A stretch of 64,000 nt of DNA from NCBI RefSeq assembly GCF_000224145.3, contig NC_020170.2:2537589-2601588 (forward strand). Direction: 5' to 3'. Made by a program: the position numbers and the translations under genes. The first letter of the stretch is position 1. Each line of letters opens with the position of its first letter. The stretch comes from Ciona intestinalis (taxonomy: Eukaryota > Chordata > Ascidiacea > Phlebobranchia > Cionidae). Positions 9,556 to 20,525 of the stretch are shown in pieces. Under the pieces are notes generated by a model, which did not search any database, was not told the origin of the DNA, and saw only the letters and a program-made list of their open reading frames with translations.

Positions 9556-11220
9556 ATGATTTTCGTTTTCATTGCTGTCCTTGCTGTCGTGGAGGTTAGA
9601 GCTATAAATGGAACCTGGCACAAACTTGGACAAGAGGAATATTTTATTTCAACATCTACAGTTGTCGGTATCAACGGCGCCAGTGCTGAGTGTCAGAAGT
9701 TAAACGGAAGTCTTGTCATAGTTAAGAACAACGAAACTCAATTGTTTTTGGTGCGAAGTATAGGGCAGGTAACTGGTAAGTAAAAAATGTGAGACAGTAT
9801 GGTGGGGTAAGATGGCACATGTTTTTATTCTCTTTTTTTATTCCTGTTATTTGATAACAAACCGAGTTAAATACCCACAATCTTACGACTCTAAAATGCG
9901 CTGTTAGTTGTTCAAAACACTAATATAATACAGTAGGGTGGGGGGGGGGGGGTGGGNNNNNNNNNNNNNNNNNNNNNNNNNNNNNNNNNNNNNNNNNNNN
10001 NNNNNNGTGGGGGGAGATGGGACACCTTCAGCACATGATATCCAAACATCCTGATCGTGTTTTGTAACTTAACATCGGTATATGGGAGTCGTAGGGATAA
10101 GGTTTCATAATTCTTTAAGTTTTATATGCTTCCCACCAAATTGGACGATAAAATAGAATGAAAAGGTGTCCCATCTTCTCCCACCCTACTATATTATAGG
10201 TGCCACAGATATTTTATCTTAACCCACAATACAAATTTTAGTATTATTCGGCTGCTAAATATGGTAGTATATATAATATGCAACCCAACCAACACAAATG
10301 CACACCTTTTAGAGTTTCCATATGCTTTTTACATCGGCTTGCGACGTTTTAAAAACAGCAGTGACGGATTTGTGTGGGACGACGGGACACTGATCAGCAG
10401 CTCTGGCGAAACTTATTGGTATCGTGGGGAACCGAATTACTACAAGGACCAGAACGAGAGTTGCGTGTCTATGGGTTATCGGAACAGTATGATTTCCCCA
10501 TTTTTTAACTGGAATGATTACAGCTGCGGGCTTGCGATGCGAATAATTTGTCAAAGATGTTCGGCCAGGCAGGATGGCCTACCAATTTACGCGTATGCAT
10601 GTAATAATGTTGTTGGTGGTGGACGAATGAAGAGCTCCGTTATCTACATCATTATTGGGTGTGTCGTAGCTTCTATCTTCGTCGTACTTCTAGTGATTTG
10701 TTTCTGCTGGAAAATGCGAAAAAGAATGTGAGATGAAATTGATATCACGTTTCGTTTTATAGGGAACTTTAATGTCACCTTTTTTTCGTTTACAGAAACG
10801 AGGCGACGGAACTTTCTAAGAATATTTACGAGACCCCGATTCGTGGAGAACTAGGCAAGTATTCCTTATAACGTATACTCCAAATTTCCTAATCGTATTT
10901 TAACAATTAACAACGCGCTTTTAGAGTCGCCGGGCTATGTGCTTTTATAATTCTGTAAATAATCTTTGTTAACTACAAAATGGGACCTGAAAATGGAACA
11001 AAAAACATGGGGTACAATCTTGTACCCCACCCTACTATATTATACTAGCATAAAAACTATGCACGAAACTGGTTAAATTCCAATAAATTGTTATCTCTTT
11101 CTTTCAACAGTGCCAGAAGTAGTGTACCACGTCGTAGGTGAAAACTTCAGCCGTCCTACTGCTTACGATGATTCCGGATACGTTAAGATGTTTACTTTGA
11201 TGCAAACGAAAGCTTCATAG
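9556..11220 (+). CDS. C-type lectin domain type I membrane receptor B (intact EPN/WND site)
   Basis: Four exons (9556-9775, 10313-10727, 10796-10854, 11111-11220) give 267 residues. Signal peptide MIFVFIAVLAVVEVRA; CTLD with ASAECQKLNGSLVIVKNNET, FYIGLRR, RGEPNYY and WNDYSC; then stalk, transmembrane segment VIYIIIGCVVASIFVVLLVI and basic stop-transfer KMRKRM. Second CTLD half, stalk and membrane segment share one exon here, whereas its paralogs split them. EPN plus WND are the residues that bind calcium and mannose-type sugars in classical CTLDs, so this is the best candidate for a true sugar-binding receptor of the cluster. Tail motifs: IYETPI, VVYHVV and AYDDSGYVK. The intron after exon 3 uses a GC donor (10855-10856, GGCAAGT). 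Intron 1 contains an assembly gap. Confidence 0.88.
9797..9925 (-). mobile_element. miniature element, right end missing, subfamily 2
   Basis: tatggtggggtaagatggca onward, cut off where the next copy begins. Receptor B intron 1. Confidence 0.7.
9934..10191 (+). mobile_element. miniature element interrupted by the assembly gap
   Basis: The left end tagtagggtgggggggg is expanded in G and followed by the N-run. After the gap the copy restarts at ggggggagatgggacacctt and runs to cccaccctacta. Either one copy with an expanded G tract or two copies. Confidence 0.7.
9957..10006. other. assembly gap (50 N)
   Basis: The gap sits in receptor B intron 1, beside a run of G inside a miniature element, the likely cause of the break. 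Confidence 0.99.
10878..11037 (+). mobile_element. miniature element lacking its left end
   Basis: ctccaaatttcctaatcgta to ttgtaccccaccctactata, in receptor B intron 3, 24 bases after its GC donor. Confidence 0.75.
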
Positions 11221-11980
11221 TGTGTGGATTATACCGCTATAACACATATATGCTACGAATTCACTACTGTCGATTTTCAGTACATTGCTATATTGTGGAT
11301 CATATATTTTTCTTAAATAATATACTAACACTGTATTGGAATATTGGGAGGTTTGAATGCAGTTGTACTCAATATTCTGTGCATTCGCGATGTTGTATTT
11401 ATTGCAGCATATGTGTCATAAACTTATAGCATCAGGGTTGGAGAAGAGGAGACACCTACTTTTTTCTGTTTTCTTGCCACATTTGGTAGTAAACAACGAA
11501 CATTCGAAGAATTATAAAACCGTATCCTTACGATTCCCATGGACTGCTGTTAATTGTTTAAAACTCGATTAGGATATTCGGATATTATGTGCTAAAGGTG
11601 TCCCATCTTACCCCAGAGTACTTACTTGGAAATGTCATTCGAGCTTTTACAGTATAACGAAATGATCATATATTGCTATTATACAATACAAAGTGTTCAC
11701 AGTTAAGATAATTCCATTGAGTCATTGCCCACTTTGGTGATTCACATTACACGTCATATGTTCCTTGTTGCAGCAGAAACTCATTTACCATCAGAAGAGG
11801 AATTTGTTAAACTAAAGTTTTACAGGTATTAAGTAAATATATAAGTTTCCGGGGACAATTTCGTTGAGATAGAGTTGTTACGATCCTACTTCTTTAGTTA
11901 CATGTGTGTTTCGTATTCTGATATATTTGTTGCGTATTATAGGCCCAACTGCTCGTGTGTATAGAGATTCATTTATAAAT
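11221..11980. other. spacer between receptors B and C
   Basis: Contains the 3' UTR of receptor B, one miniature element (11432-11622), and at about 11718-11820 a stretch repeated in diverged form near 16800-16890. It is therefore part of the duplicated block upstream of receptors C and D. Confidence 0.5.
11432..11622 (-). mobile_element. miniature element, full copy
   Basis: agggttggagaagaggagac to ggtgtcccatcttaccccag, between receptors B and C. Confidence 0.85.
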
Positions 11981-14020
11981 ATGAGTTTATTTGTTTTGGT
12001 TGCGTTGTTTGTTGTTGGTTGGAGCAACGCTATGAACATTTCCTGGCACAAATTTGGACAAGAGGAATATTTCATTTCAACTTCTATTATAGTTGATGGA
12101 ATTAATAACGCCAGTGCTGAGTGTCAGAAGTTAAACGGAAGTCTTGTAATAATCAAGAACAACGAAACACAGGAGTTTCTGGTGCGAAAAATAGGACACG
12201 TACCCAGTAAGCCCTGCTGATGTGTCCTGTAAAATATCGTAAATGTATTCAAGTTTTTTATCGTTGCACATCAAGCGTATTAATTATAGTTTTACACATG
12301 CTTACATTTAGAATTGGTTTGTTGGGCATAAAAATAGTCCCATTTATTTAGTGCAATTTCCACGTATAAAGCATTATGTATACTGAATGATAACTCAATC
12401 GAAAGACGATTTATTTATCTCAGGATATCCTTTCGCGTTTTACATTGGTTTACGAAGATTCAAAAATACCAGCGATGGGTTTATTTGGGACGACGGGGCT
12501 TCGGTTACTTCTCGCCCAACACATTGGTATCCTGGCGAACCGAATTACTACATGGGCAAGAACGAGAATTGTGTGACTATGGGTTTACAAACAAATTCCA
12601 TGCCCTTTTTATGGTATGACTACGCATGCAATCTCCCAACAAGAATAATCTGTCAGAAAGGCCTTGTGATACGCACGAAACCTGTCGTCACAACAGCAAG
12701 TATTACAAGCTCATCAAGTGTGGCAACACATCCGGAAAAATCAACCGGTAATATTAAAACGATGTTTATCAAACTAGACCTTTATCATAGCCTATTTGTT
12801 TGGCTCTAATACCAAATTGCTTCGTTCTAAACTATAAATCTTTTATGAAACCTCACAACACAAAACACTCATATTTTCCTTCACCGTGGCGCAGTGTGGC
12901 AAGGCTCGTTGGTGTTTACGACACTGGGCGTATGTGTCTTTGGGCAAACGTGTTATCCAAATGTCATTCTTACAGAAAAAAAGCAATCACCCTCAACAAG
13001 CATAGGGGCACCGGTTAAAGGGTTTTAACCATTTAAGGACACGAATGTTGCTCATAAAAAAACACAAGTTACGTTGTAACTCGTAAGCGGGTACGAGGTG
13101 TAGGAACCCAAATACTCTTGTTATAACGACTGTCGCGTTTTCCCGTGCACGCGAAGACAAAGAAAGTTATACGAACATTCACTGATTCATTTTTTCCAAA
13201 AGGCACCACAACATTAGATGTGACGCCTAAAACTACGCCATTCACCCATTCAGTTATCACACCTGGTTTGAGCAACACAGTCATTTACATCATCATTGGA
13301 TGTGCCGTTGGTATCGTTGTATTTATTGTGGTGCTGGTAATATGTTGTTGGTGGAAAAAGCGACATAAGAGGTAATGTATATGACACACAGGATTATATA
13401 TAAAAAGTTGTAATGCTACATTTCTCTACAGCTGTGGAAAACCGCAGATCGAAAACCATATTTATGAAATTCCAATGAGTCCAAAAGGCAAGTTTATATA
13501 TGTACTCAATGTTGTAATTTCCAGAGTACGTGTTTGATTTATGCCCTGATTCCAATGACCGCGTATTAGAACTTGAAAAATGCTGGTTACCCTTTTACAC
13601 CTCGTTAATTGCTTGATTACTGGTGGCGCTATACAATATTTCTGCGGGGCCAAGTTCCCGTTACAAAGCTTGTCTTGGTCGTTTGCTTTTTTAGAAAAAA
13701 ACTGGCTTATAACTGGGTCGCATAATAAGAAGTTAAAGCCAGTTGTGAAGGTTTTCTTTTAAAAGTCCTATTTGCTCACAACTTGTTACAAGTAACAGTA
13801 CATAGGGTTTAACAACGTAACAAGCAGTTATTGTCCAAGGCCCGTACTTATTTTAAACCTCATTTACCTTTTAATTTCAGTAGCTCAAAATGTGGTATAT
13901 GAAAACGACATCACCAGTCCTACTCTTTACGATGATGCAGGGTATATTAAGACCTTCAGTAAGACACAAATGAAACCTGTATATTGTGCTACGTACGACG
14001 AAGTATCATGTGATGCATAA
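11981..14020 (+). CDS. C-type lectin domain type I membrane receptor C
   Basis: Five exons (11981-12206, 12424-12747, 13203-13371, 13432-13487, 13881-14020) give 304 residues. Signal peptide MSLFVLVALFVVGWSNA; CTLD with WHKFGQEEYFIST, ASAECQKLNGSLVIIKNNET, FAFYIGLRRFKN, PGEPNYY and WYDYAC; Thr/Ser stalk; transmembrane VIYIIIGCAVGIVVFIVVLV followed by CCWWKKRHKR. EPN is kept but WND has become WYD, so calcium binding at the usual site is doubtful. Tail tyrosines: HIYEIP, VVYEND (a YxN pattern that Grb2-type SH2 domains favour), LYDDAGYIK, then PVYCATYDEV. The intron after exon 4 starts with GC (13488-13489). Intron 2 contains a SINE-like insert. Its right half is repeated almost exactly about 2.1 kb downstream. 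Confidence 0.9.
12885..13195 (+). repeat. tRNA-derived SINE-like element in receptor C intron 2
   Basis: The head TGGCGCAGTGTGGC resembles a tRNA A box, followed by gtgtctttgggcaa and a tail with gttataacgactgtcgcgtt. Related copies lie at 14938-15297, 25905-26090, 34425-34625, 40045-40260 and 42345-42665, and shorter pieces at about 4640-4735, 18255-18345, 22895-22995, 24975-25080, 38525-38585 and 56600-56745. Confidence 0.55.
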
Positions 14021-14506
14021 ATCTAATTGGCGAAAAGATTTAAAAAAAGTGTTTTATTACAATTCTTAACTTATAAAGTGTTTGATTACAATTATTAATG
14101 TACATCGAATTTTTGCCTATTTTTACATATACGGTGTGCATTGCAACTTGTAAAACAGAGAATTTATATAAAAATGGTTATACATGCAGAGAAGTTTCTT
14201 ATGGTTACAACGTTTAGATATGTAACAAAACCGTTATTCCGATAGCTGAAATAGGAATAAGTCCTGTGTCTTCATGCTTTTGCAGTAAACGTGATCGCGT
14301 CTACTTTCTATTTTTGTTCACATTTCCGCGTGTTCGTATGAGTCAGACCCTCCCAAAGGTGACTTCACTTGCTTTATACCAAGTTTCAGGCAGCAACCAT
14401 AATGATTCGGGATCTATTCCCGATTTTGCATGTTACGTAATATATTGCCGCTGGCAAACCGTGACCAATATCCTTGGTAGCATTCTTTTGCGTAGCTGCT
14501 TTATCT

Positions 14507-14556
14507 NNNNNNNNNNNNNNNNNNNNNNNNNNNNNNNNNNNNNNNNNNNNNNNNNN
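14507..14556. other. assembly gap (50 N) at the duplication junction
   Basis: The gap falls where the C-prime copy should hold its own upstream region, exon 1 and the start of exon 2. The sequence either side is the 3' flank of C and the middle of C-prime exon 2. Confidence 0.99.
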
Positions 14557-16123
14557 TCGGTTACTTCTCGCCCAACACATTGGTATCCTGGCGAACCGAA
14601 TTACTACATAGGCAAGAACGAGAAATGTGTGACTATGGGTTTACAATCGAATTCCATGCCCTTTTTATGGTATGACGACGCGTGCAATGTCCCAACAAGA
14701 ATAATCTGTCAGAAAGGCCTTGTGAGACGCACGAGACCTGTCGTCACAACAGCGAGTATTACAAGCTCATCAAATATGGTAGCACATCCGGAAAAATCAA
14801 CCGGTAATATTAAAACGATGTATCAAACTAGACCTTTATCATATAGCCTATTTGTTTGGCTCTAATACCAAATTGCTTCGTTCTAAACTATAAAGCTTTT
14901 ATTAAACCTCACAACACAAAACACTCATATTTTCCTTCACCGTGGCGCAGTGTGGCAAAGCTCGTTGGTGTTTACGACACTGGGCGCATGTGTCTTTGGG
15001 CAAGACGCTTTACGGCAGTTGCTCCAACTCATAAGTGATCACTGTCGTGTTATCCAAAAAGTCATTCTAACAGAAAAAAAGCAATCACCCTTAACAAGCA
15101 TAGGGGTACCGGTTAAAGGATTTTAACCTTTTAAGGACACGAATGTTGCTCATAAAAAAACACAAGTTACGTTGTAACTCGTAAGCGGGTACGAGGTGTA
15201 GGAACCCAAATACCCTTGTTATAACGACTGTCGCGTTTTCCCGTGCACGCGAAGACAAAGAAAGTTATACGAACGTTCACTGATTCATTTTTTCCAAAAG
15301 GCACCACAACATTAGATGTGACGCCTAGAACTATGCCATTCACCCCTTCAGTTATCACACCTGGTTCGAGCAACACAGTTATTTACATCATCATTGGATG
15401 TGCCGTTGGTATCGTTGTATTTATTGTGGTGCTGGTAATATGTTGTTGGTGGAAAAGGCGACATAAGAGGTAATGTATATGACACACAGGATTATATATA
15501 AAAAGTTGTAATGCTACATTTCTCTACAGTTGTGGAAAACCGCAGATCGAAAACCATATTTATGAAATCCCAATGAGTCCAAAAGGCAAGTTTATATATG
15601 TACTCATTAATATGTTGTAATTTCCAGAGTACGTGTTTGATTTATGCCCTGATTCCAATGACCGCGTATTAGAACTTGAAAAATGCTGGTTGCCCTTTTA
15701 CACCTCGTTAATTGCTTGATTACTGGTGGCGCTATACAATATTTCTGCGGGGCCAAGTTCCCGTTACAAAGCTTGTCTTGGTCGTTTGCTTTTTTAGAAA
15801 AAAACTGGCTTATAACTGGGTCGCATAATAAGAAGTTAAAGCCAGTTGTGAAGGTTTTCTTTTGAAAGTCATATTTGCTCACAACTTGTTACAAGTAACA
15901 GTACATAGGGTTTAACAACGTAACAAGCAGTTGTTGTCTAAAGCCCGTACTTATTTTAAACCTCATTTACATTTTAATTTCAGTAGCTCAAAATGTGGTA
16001 TATGAAAACGACATCACCAGTCCTACTCTTTACGATGATGCAGGGTATATTAAGACCTTCAGTAAGACACAAATGAAACCTGTATATTGTGCTACGTACG
16101 ACGAAGTATCATGTGATGCATAG
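14557..16123 (+). CDS. C-type lectin receptor C-prime, 5' end missing in gap
   Basis: This is a near copy of receptor C. The visible exons are 14557-14803 (partial exon 2), 15301-15469, 15530-15585 and 15984-16123, all with the same phases as C, including the GC donor after the third (15586-15587). Signal peptide and first CTLD half are lost in the gap. The second half has PGEPNYYIGKNEKC and WYDDAC where C has PGEPNYYMGKNENC and WYDYAC. Membrane segment and tail (HIYEIP, VVYEND, LYDDAGYIK) match C. The stop is TAG instead of TAA. Of 13 changed codons in the visible exon 2, 11 change the amino acid, while exons 4 and 5 change none. It may be a full gene or one chimeric with C; the gap prevents a decision. 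Confidence 0.8.
14938..15297 (+). repeat. SINE-like element in receptor C-prime intron 2
   Basis: Duplicated along with the gene. This copy keeps the core gggcaagacgctttacggca that is shortened in the copy at 12885, so it is the less damaged of the two. Confidence 0.55.
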
Positions 16124-16603
16124 ATCTAATTGGCGAAAAGATTTAAAAAAAGTGTTTTATTACAATTCTTAACTTATGAAGTGTTTGATTACAATTATTA
16201 ATGTACATCGAATTTTTGCATATTTTTACATACGGTGTGCAACTCGTAAAACAGAGAATTTATATAAAAATGGTTATACATGCAGAGAAGTTTCTTATGG
16301 TTACAACGTTTAGATATGTAACATAACCGTTATTCCGATAGCTGAAATAGGAATAAGTCCTGTGTCTTCATGCTTTTGCAGTAAACGTGATCGCGTCTAC
16401 TTTCTATTTTTGTTCACATTTCCGCGTGTTCGTATGAGTCAGACCCTCCCAAAGGTGACTTCACTTGCTTTATACCAAGTTTCAGGCAGCAACCATAAGG
16501 ATTCGGGATCTATTCCCGATTTTGCATGTTACGTAATATATTGCCGCTGGCAAACCGTGACCAATATCCTTGGTAGCATTTTTTTGCGTAGCTGCTTTAT
16601 CTA

Positions 16604-17292
16604 AACAGGGGGGGCACAATTCAAAACTTAACTAATCATACTAAATGTGTTTCGATGTTTTATCGTCTGCGTCTATATTACGTTAATCAGATATCCTATG
16701 ATTTTTGCGGCGCTTTTTATAAGGGTGAACACATGTGCTATGGCAGGTCACTTGTACATAGTTCAGTTTAAATAACCGTTGTTATAGTTTGCATTGAATC
16801 ATGGCTGACTTCGGTGATTCACTTCACGCGTTGTAAGTTTCTAATGCAGCAGACACTACTTGTGTCATCAGAAGCAGTCTTACCAACGTTGTGTAAACAA
16901 GAGCTGTTGCTGGTAAATACAGAACATTAAAATTTCAATTTTTAGTGAGAAATAATTCAGCTAGCAATCTGTTACTTGCAGTTTTGCCAAATATACTCAC
17001 ATTAGTTTACAATAGTTAGACAGCGCTGAGAAAGTATTAGTATAAACCAGTATAGGCTATAATGTGTTAACGTTTGTGGAAAGTGGAAGTGATATGAATA
17101 AGACTTTAACTACCCGGGAACTTTGATATGATTTGTTAATTTATTAGTTTTTTTTTATTTTTATCTACTGTTTTATCTGCTGCTGATAGATTTTCCTTGC
17201 ATTTGGCAAATATTAGCAACAGGAACCTTATTTCTACAACTGGCCTTTAGATTGCAGCCACCATACGGCTACGTTAATACATCGATGTGAAT
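16604..17292. other. spacer between receptors C-prime and D
   Basis: No coding content. The stretch near 16800-16890 resembles 11718-11820 upstream of receptor C, showing that the 5' flanks of C and D are also paralogous. Confidence 0.5.
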
Positions 17293-19772
17293 ATGGAAAT
17301 ATTCTTTTTAATTGCGTTGTTTGTTGTTGGTTGGAGCAACGCTATGAACATTTCCTGGCACAAATTTGGACAAGAGGAATATTTCATTTCAACTTCTATT
17401 ACAGTTGATGGAATTAATAACGCCAGTGCTGAGTGTCAGAAATTAAACGGAAGTCTTGTAATAATCAAGGACAACGAAACACAGGAGTTTCTGGTGCGAA
17501 AAATAGGACATGTACCCAGTAAGTCTCTTCCTTATTGTGTAATATCGTAAATATATTTAAGTGTTTTTTTTTGTTGCAAACTAATCTTGTTAGAAACACT
17601 GATGCTTAAATGACCGGCTTAGCATAATATATATAGCTTACTACGGGGTAAGACGGGACAGCGCTAGCTCTAAAATCCCATATTTCCTAATAGTGTTTGG
17701 GGCAATTAATACCGCTTTTTTACAGTCGCGAGGATACGTTTACAATTCTTTAAACAATTGTGTTTACTATCAAAGAAAAGGGAGTGAAAACATGTCACTT
17801 CCTACTCAGCCCTACTATATCGCCCCATTTGGGGGAATACTCAATTATTACGTATAACAGAAGGTAACTGAATACTGTTTTATCAGGATATCCGTTCGCG
17901 TTTTACATCGGTTTACGAAGATTCAAAAACACAAGCGATGGGTTTATTTGGGACGACGGGGCTTCGGTTACTTCTCGCCCAACACATTGGTATCCTGGCG
18001 AACCGAATAATTACATGGGCAAGAACGAGGGTTGTGTGACTATGGGTTTACAAACAAATTCCATGCCCTTTTTATGGTATGACGAAGCGTGCAATCTCCC
18101 AATAAGAATAATCTGTCAGAGGAGCCTTGTAAGACGCACGAAACCTGTCGTCACAACAGCAAGCATTTCAAGCTCACCAACACATAATCCGGAAAAATCA
18201 ATCGGTATATAGTTACTATTATCATAGAATGTCAATTTCCAGTTTGATTTTATACTTGACGTAATTGCCGTGTATTGCCCAAGGACACATACGCCCACAA
18301 TCCTAGCAGCGAGGAGCCTAGAACCCGTAAATAAAAACGTTTATTGTTATTATAATTTTATTATTATTCTAAAAGGTGCCACGACACCATCAGTGGCGTC
18401 ATCTGCTACTCTGCCAACTTCATTCACCTCACCCTCAGTTAACACACCTGGTTTGAGCAATACAGTTATTTACATCATCGTTGGATGTGTCGTGGGTTTC
18501 GTTTTGCTTGTTGTGTTGTTGGTAATATGTTGTTGGTGGAGAAAGCGACAAAGGAGGTGAGATGGGATACAGTCAGAATTCTTTGTTCTTTTATATATAG
18601 TAGGCTAGGGGTAAAATGGGACATTTTTTACTCTGTTTACTTGTCCCGTTTGTTGGTAAACAAAGAATATTTACAGAAGTAGACAACCGTATCATCACGA
18701 CACTAAAACAGCGTTGGAATAATCGTTTATAACTTCATCAGGAAATATTGGATTTAGGTGCAAACGATACCCATTTTACTCCACAATACTTTAGTATATG
18801 GTCTTGTGCTATATTTATACAATATATGTTAGGATCACCTTGTTTTATGCATATTACAGCGAGAAGAAAGCGCCCGAAGTGGAAATGAATGTCTATGAGA
18901 CGCCAATCCAAGCAGCAGAAGGTAAGGATGCATCAAACTTTTCCACAAATACCATTACCAACTAACACATGCGTGTTTGGTGAATCTTGGTAAAATCTTA
19001 TTGCCTATTACCGTTTAATTCGTTGATTGCCCCTTGATTACTCGTGGCATTCCGTGCCCTAAGCGTGATTACACCCCGCTTACAGAGCGTCTCGGCTGCT
19101 GGCTTCTCAGACCAAAGTTTACTGTAGGGCGTATAGGGTAATGGGAATTGCAGATGTGCTTTTCAACCCAAAAGTTAGTTGAATGTTACTGTATTACAGT
19201 TAATTGTGTTACGGTTTTCTGTGATAGTTTTGTTTTAAAATTGAAGTGAGTTATGGCTAAAGTGCATAATTTTAAACTAATACCCTGTTATTAAATGCGG
19301 AAGTAGCAGTAAAAAGGCATATGATCTAAATACCTAACATATACAATGCAAGGCATCTAGACATAGCACTACTACTATTTTAAATATGATACGTTATGTC
19401 CTGTGTTTACCAACAACGCTGCATTCATTATATAACAAAGGAAGGAATAAGACTCTTATTGTGTTAGTTGTAGCCGTGCCGGATGGCGTATATAACATGG
19501 CGGACGAGACCAACAATGCAGCTGCTAGCTGTTCAAATGAAGCAGCATACAACGAATTGTTCACTTCTGCTCAACCGAATGCGACAAACGATACTGGTTA
19601 TGGAGTTTTGCAAGCACCAGAAGAATATGCAACATTAGAGCGTAACGAAAACAACAAAGTTCCAGCCGCTGGATTGTACTCGAAACTTGACAGGGCAAAT
19701 GACGTCATTTTGAACGGAATTGACTCAGAAGGCAACGTGGGTGTATATTCGCAAGTGACCAAAAATAGATAG
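17293..19772 (+). CDS. C-type lectin receptor D with seven-tyrosine cytoplasmic tail
   Basis: Five exons (17293-17518, 17887-18204, 18376-18556, 18860-18921, 19474-19772) give 361 residues. The outside matches receptor C: signal MEIFFLIALFVVGWSNA, WHKFGQEEYFIST, FAFYIGLRRFKN, PGEPNNYMGKNEGC, WYDEAC, stalk, transmembrane VIYIIVGCVVGFVLLVVLLV, basic RKRQRR. The tail is different and longer. After VYETPI in exon 4, the last exon encodes VYNMAD, AYNELF, GYGVLQ, EYATLE, LYSKLD and VYSQVT, so five YxxL/V units sit in about 90 residues. YGVL and YATL are five residues apart, close to the ITAM spacing of six or more. Strict ITIM position -2 is not met (E, G). I infer SH2-adaptor docking, with either sign of signal possible. 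The start at 17293 is preferred over an in-frame GTG at 17287. Confidence 0.9.
17639..17818 (+). mobile_element. miniature element, diverged full copy, subfamily 2
   Basis: tactacggggtaagacggga to cctactcagccctactatat, in receptor D intron 1. Receptor C intron 1 lacks it. Confidence 0.75.
18598..18790 (-). mobile_element. miniature element, full copy, subfamily 2
   Basis: tagtaggctaggggtaaaat to gatacccattttactccaca, in receptor D intron 3. The matching introns of C and C-prime lack it. Confidence 0.85.
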
Positions 19773-20525
19773 CAGAAGTCATCACGTTTATCATCGCATG
19801 ACACACAATTTTTTTTAGAAACACAATGTTTTCATACGGTATACACCGGACAACCATACGACTTTTCTATAGTCTTACTTTACGACTTTGTTATAATTGA
19901 AAAGTGTTTCATTGATTTGTGATATTTATTTTAAACCGTGTTATATTTGATATTGAATATGCTTGCAAATATAGTGCATTTGTTCAGGCAAAACATTAGG
20001 ATATATATAAATATATGCATTGAATCACTCATTCCACAAGTTTTCTGCTAATTTTAAACAAGATCTCGACGATTTTCTGAACAACCACAGGTAAACTATC
20101 ATATAAAGTAATTGAATATTCCGTTGGTTGTTTTAGCGTAACACCGTGTGCTAAATAGTACGCAAACTGAATCACACCGGATTTTTGCCGGTTTGCCTGA
20201 ATTTGCACCGGAAGCTTACACGAGCTGCTAAATCGCTGCCAAATCAAATTTGCAATGACGTTTTGGCGCTTTTACATGGTTTCAGCTTCAGCAGGCAGTA
20301 ATTGAAATCGGCAGCATCTTCTGTTGTTATTTAGGAAAATATAAATACAAATTAAAATTATAGCTTTTTCGGCAAAGATGTAACTATGGTTTAACAATTT
20401 GAAAAAAACATAGTAAAAAAAGATTATACAGTCATGCAAATACTTGTTATTGTATGTTAACCTCCAAGAGAACATTCGCACGTTTATCAAAATTTTCAGC
20501 AATTTATACCAACCAGCTTCCGTAA
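19773..20525. other. spacer between receptors D and E
   Basis: AT-rich. A 72-codon minus-strand frame (20029-20247) was considered and not accepted. No miniature element is present. Confidence 0.4.

Larger units (their letters stand above)
12501..16603. repeat. tandem segmental duplication of about 2.1 kb (receptors C and C-prime)
   Basis: Sequence 12501-14506 recurs at 14557-16603 with the same exons, introns, SINE-like insert and 3' flank. The offset grows from about 2056 to 2097 bases through small indels. The recent event was presumably unequal crossing-over within the lectin cluster. Confidence 0.93.

Noticed and set aside
12501-16603. Possibility that the C/C-prime duplication is only an assembly artefact of two haplotypes
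   Set aside because: Not excluded, but the many amino-acid changes limited to exon 2, indels in flanks and the different upstream sequence favour a real tandem copy.
20029-20247. 72-codon minus-strand frame ending LFKISRKLVE
   Set aside because: Reads somewhat protein-like, but no start context, partner exons or homolog could be found in the 750-base spacer.
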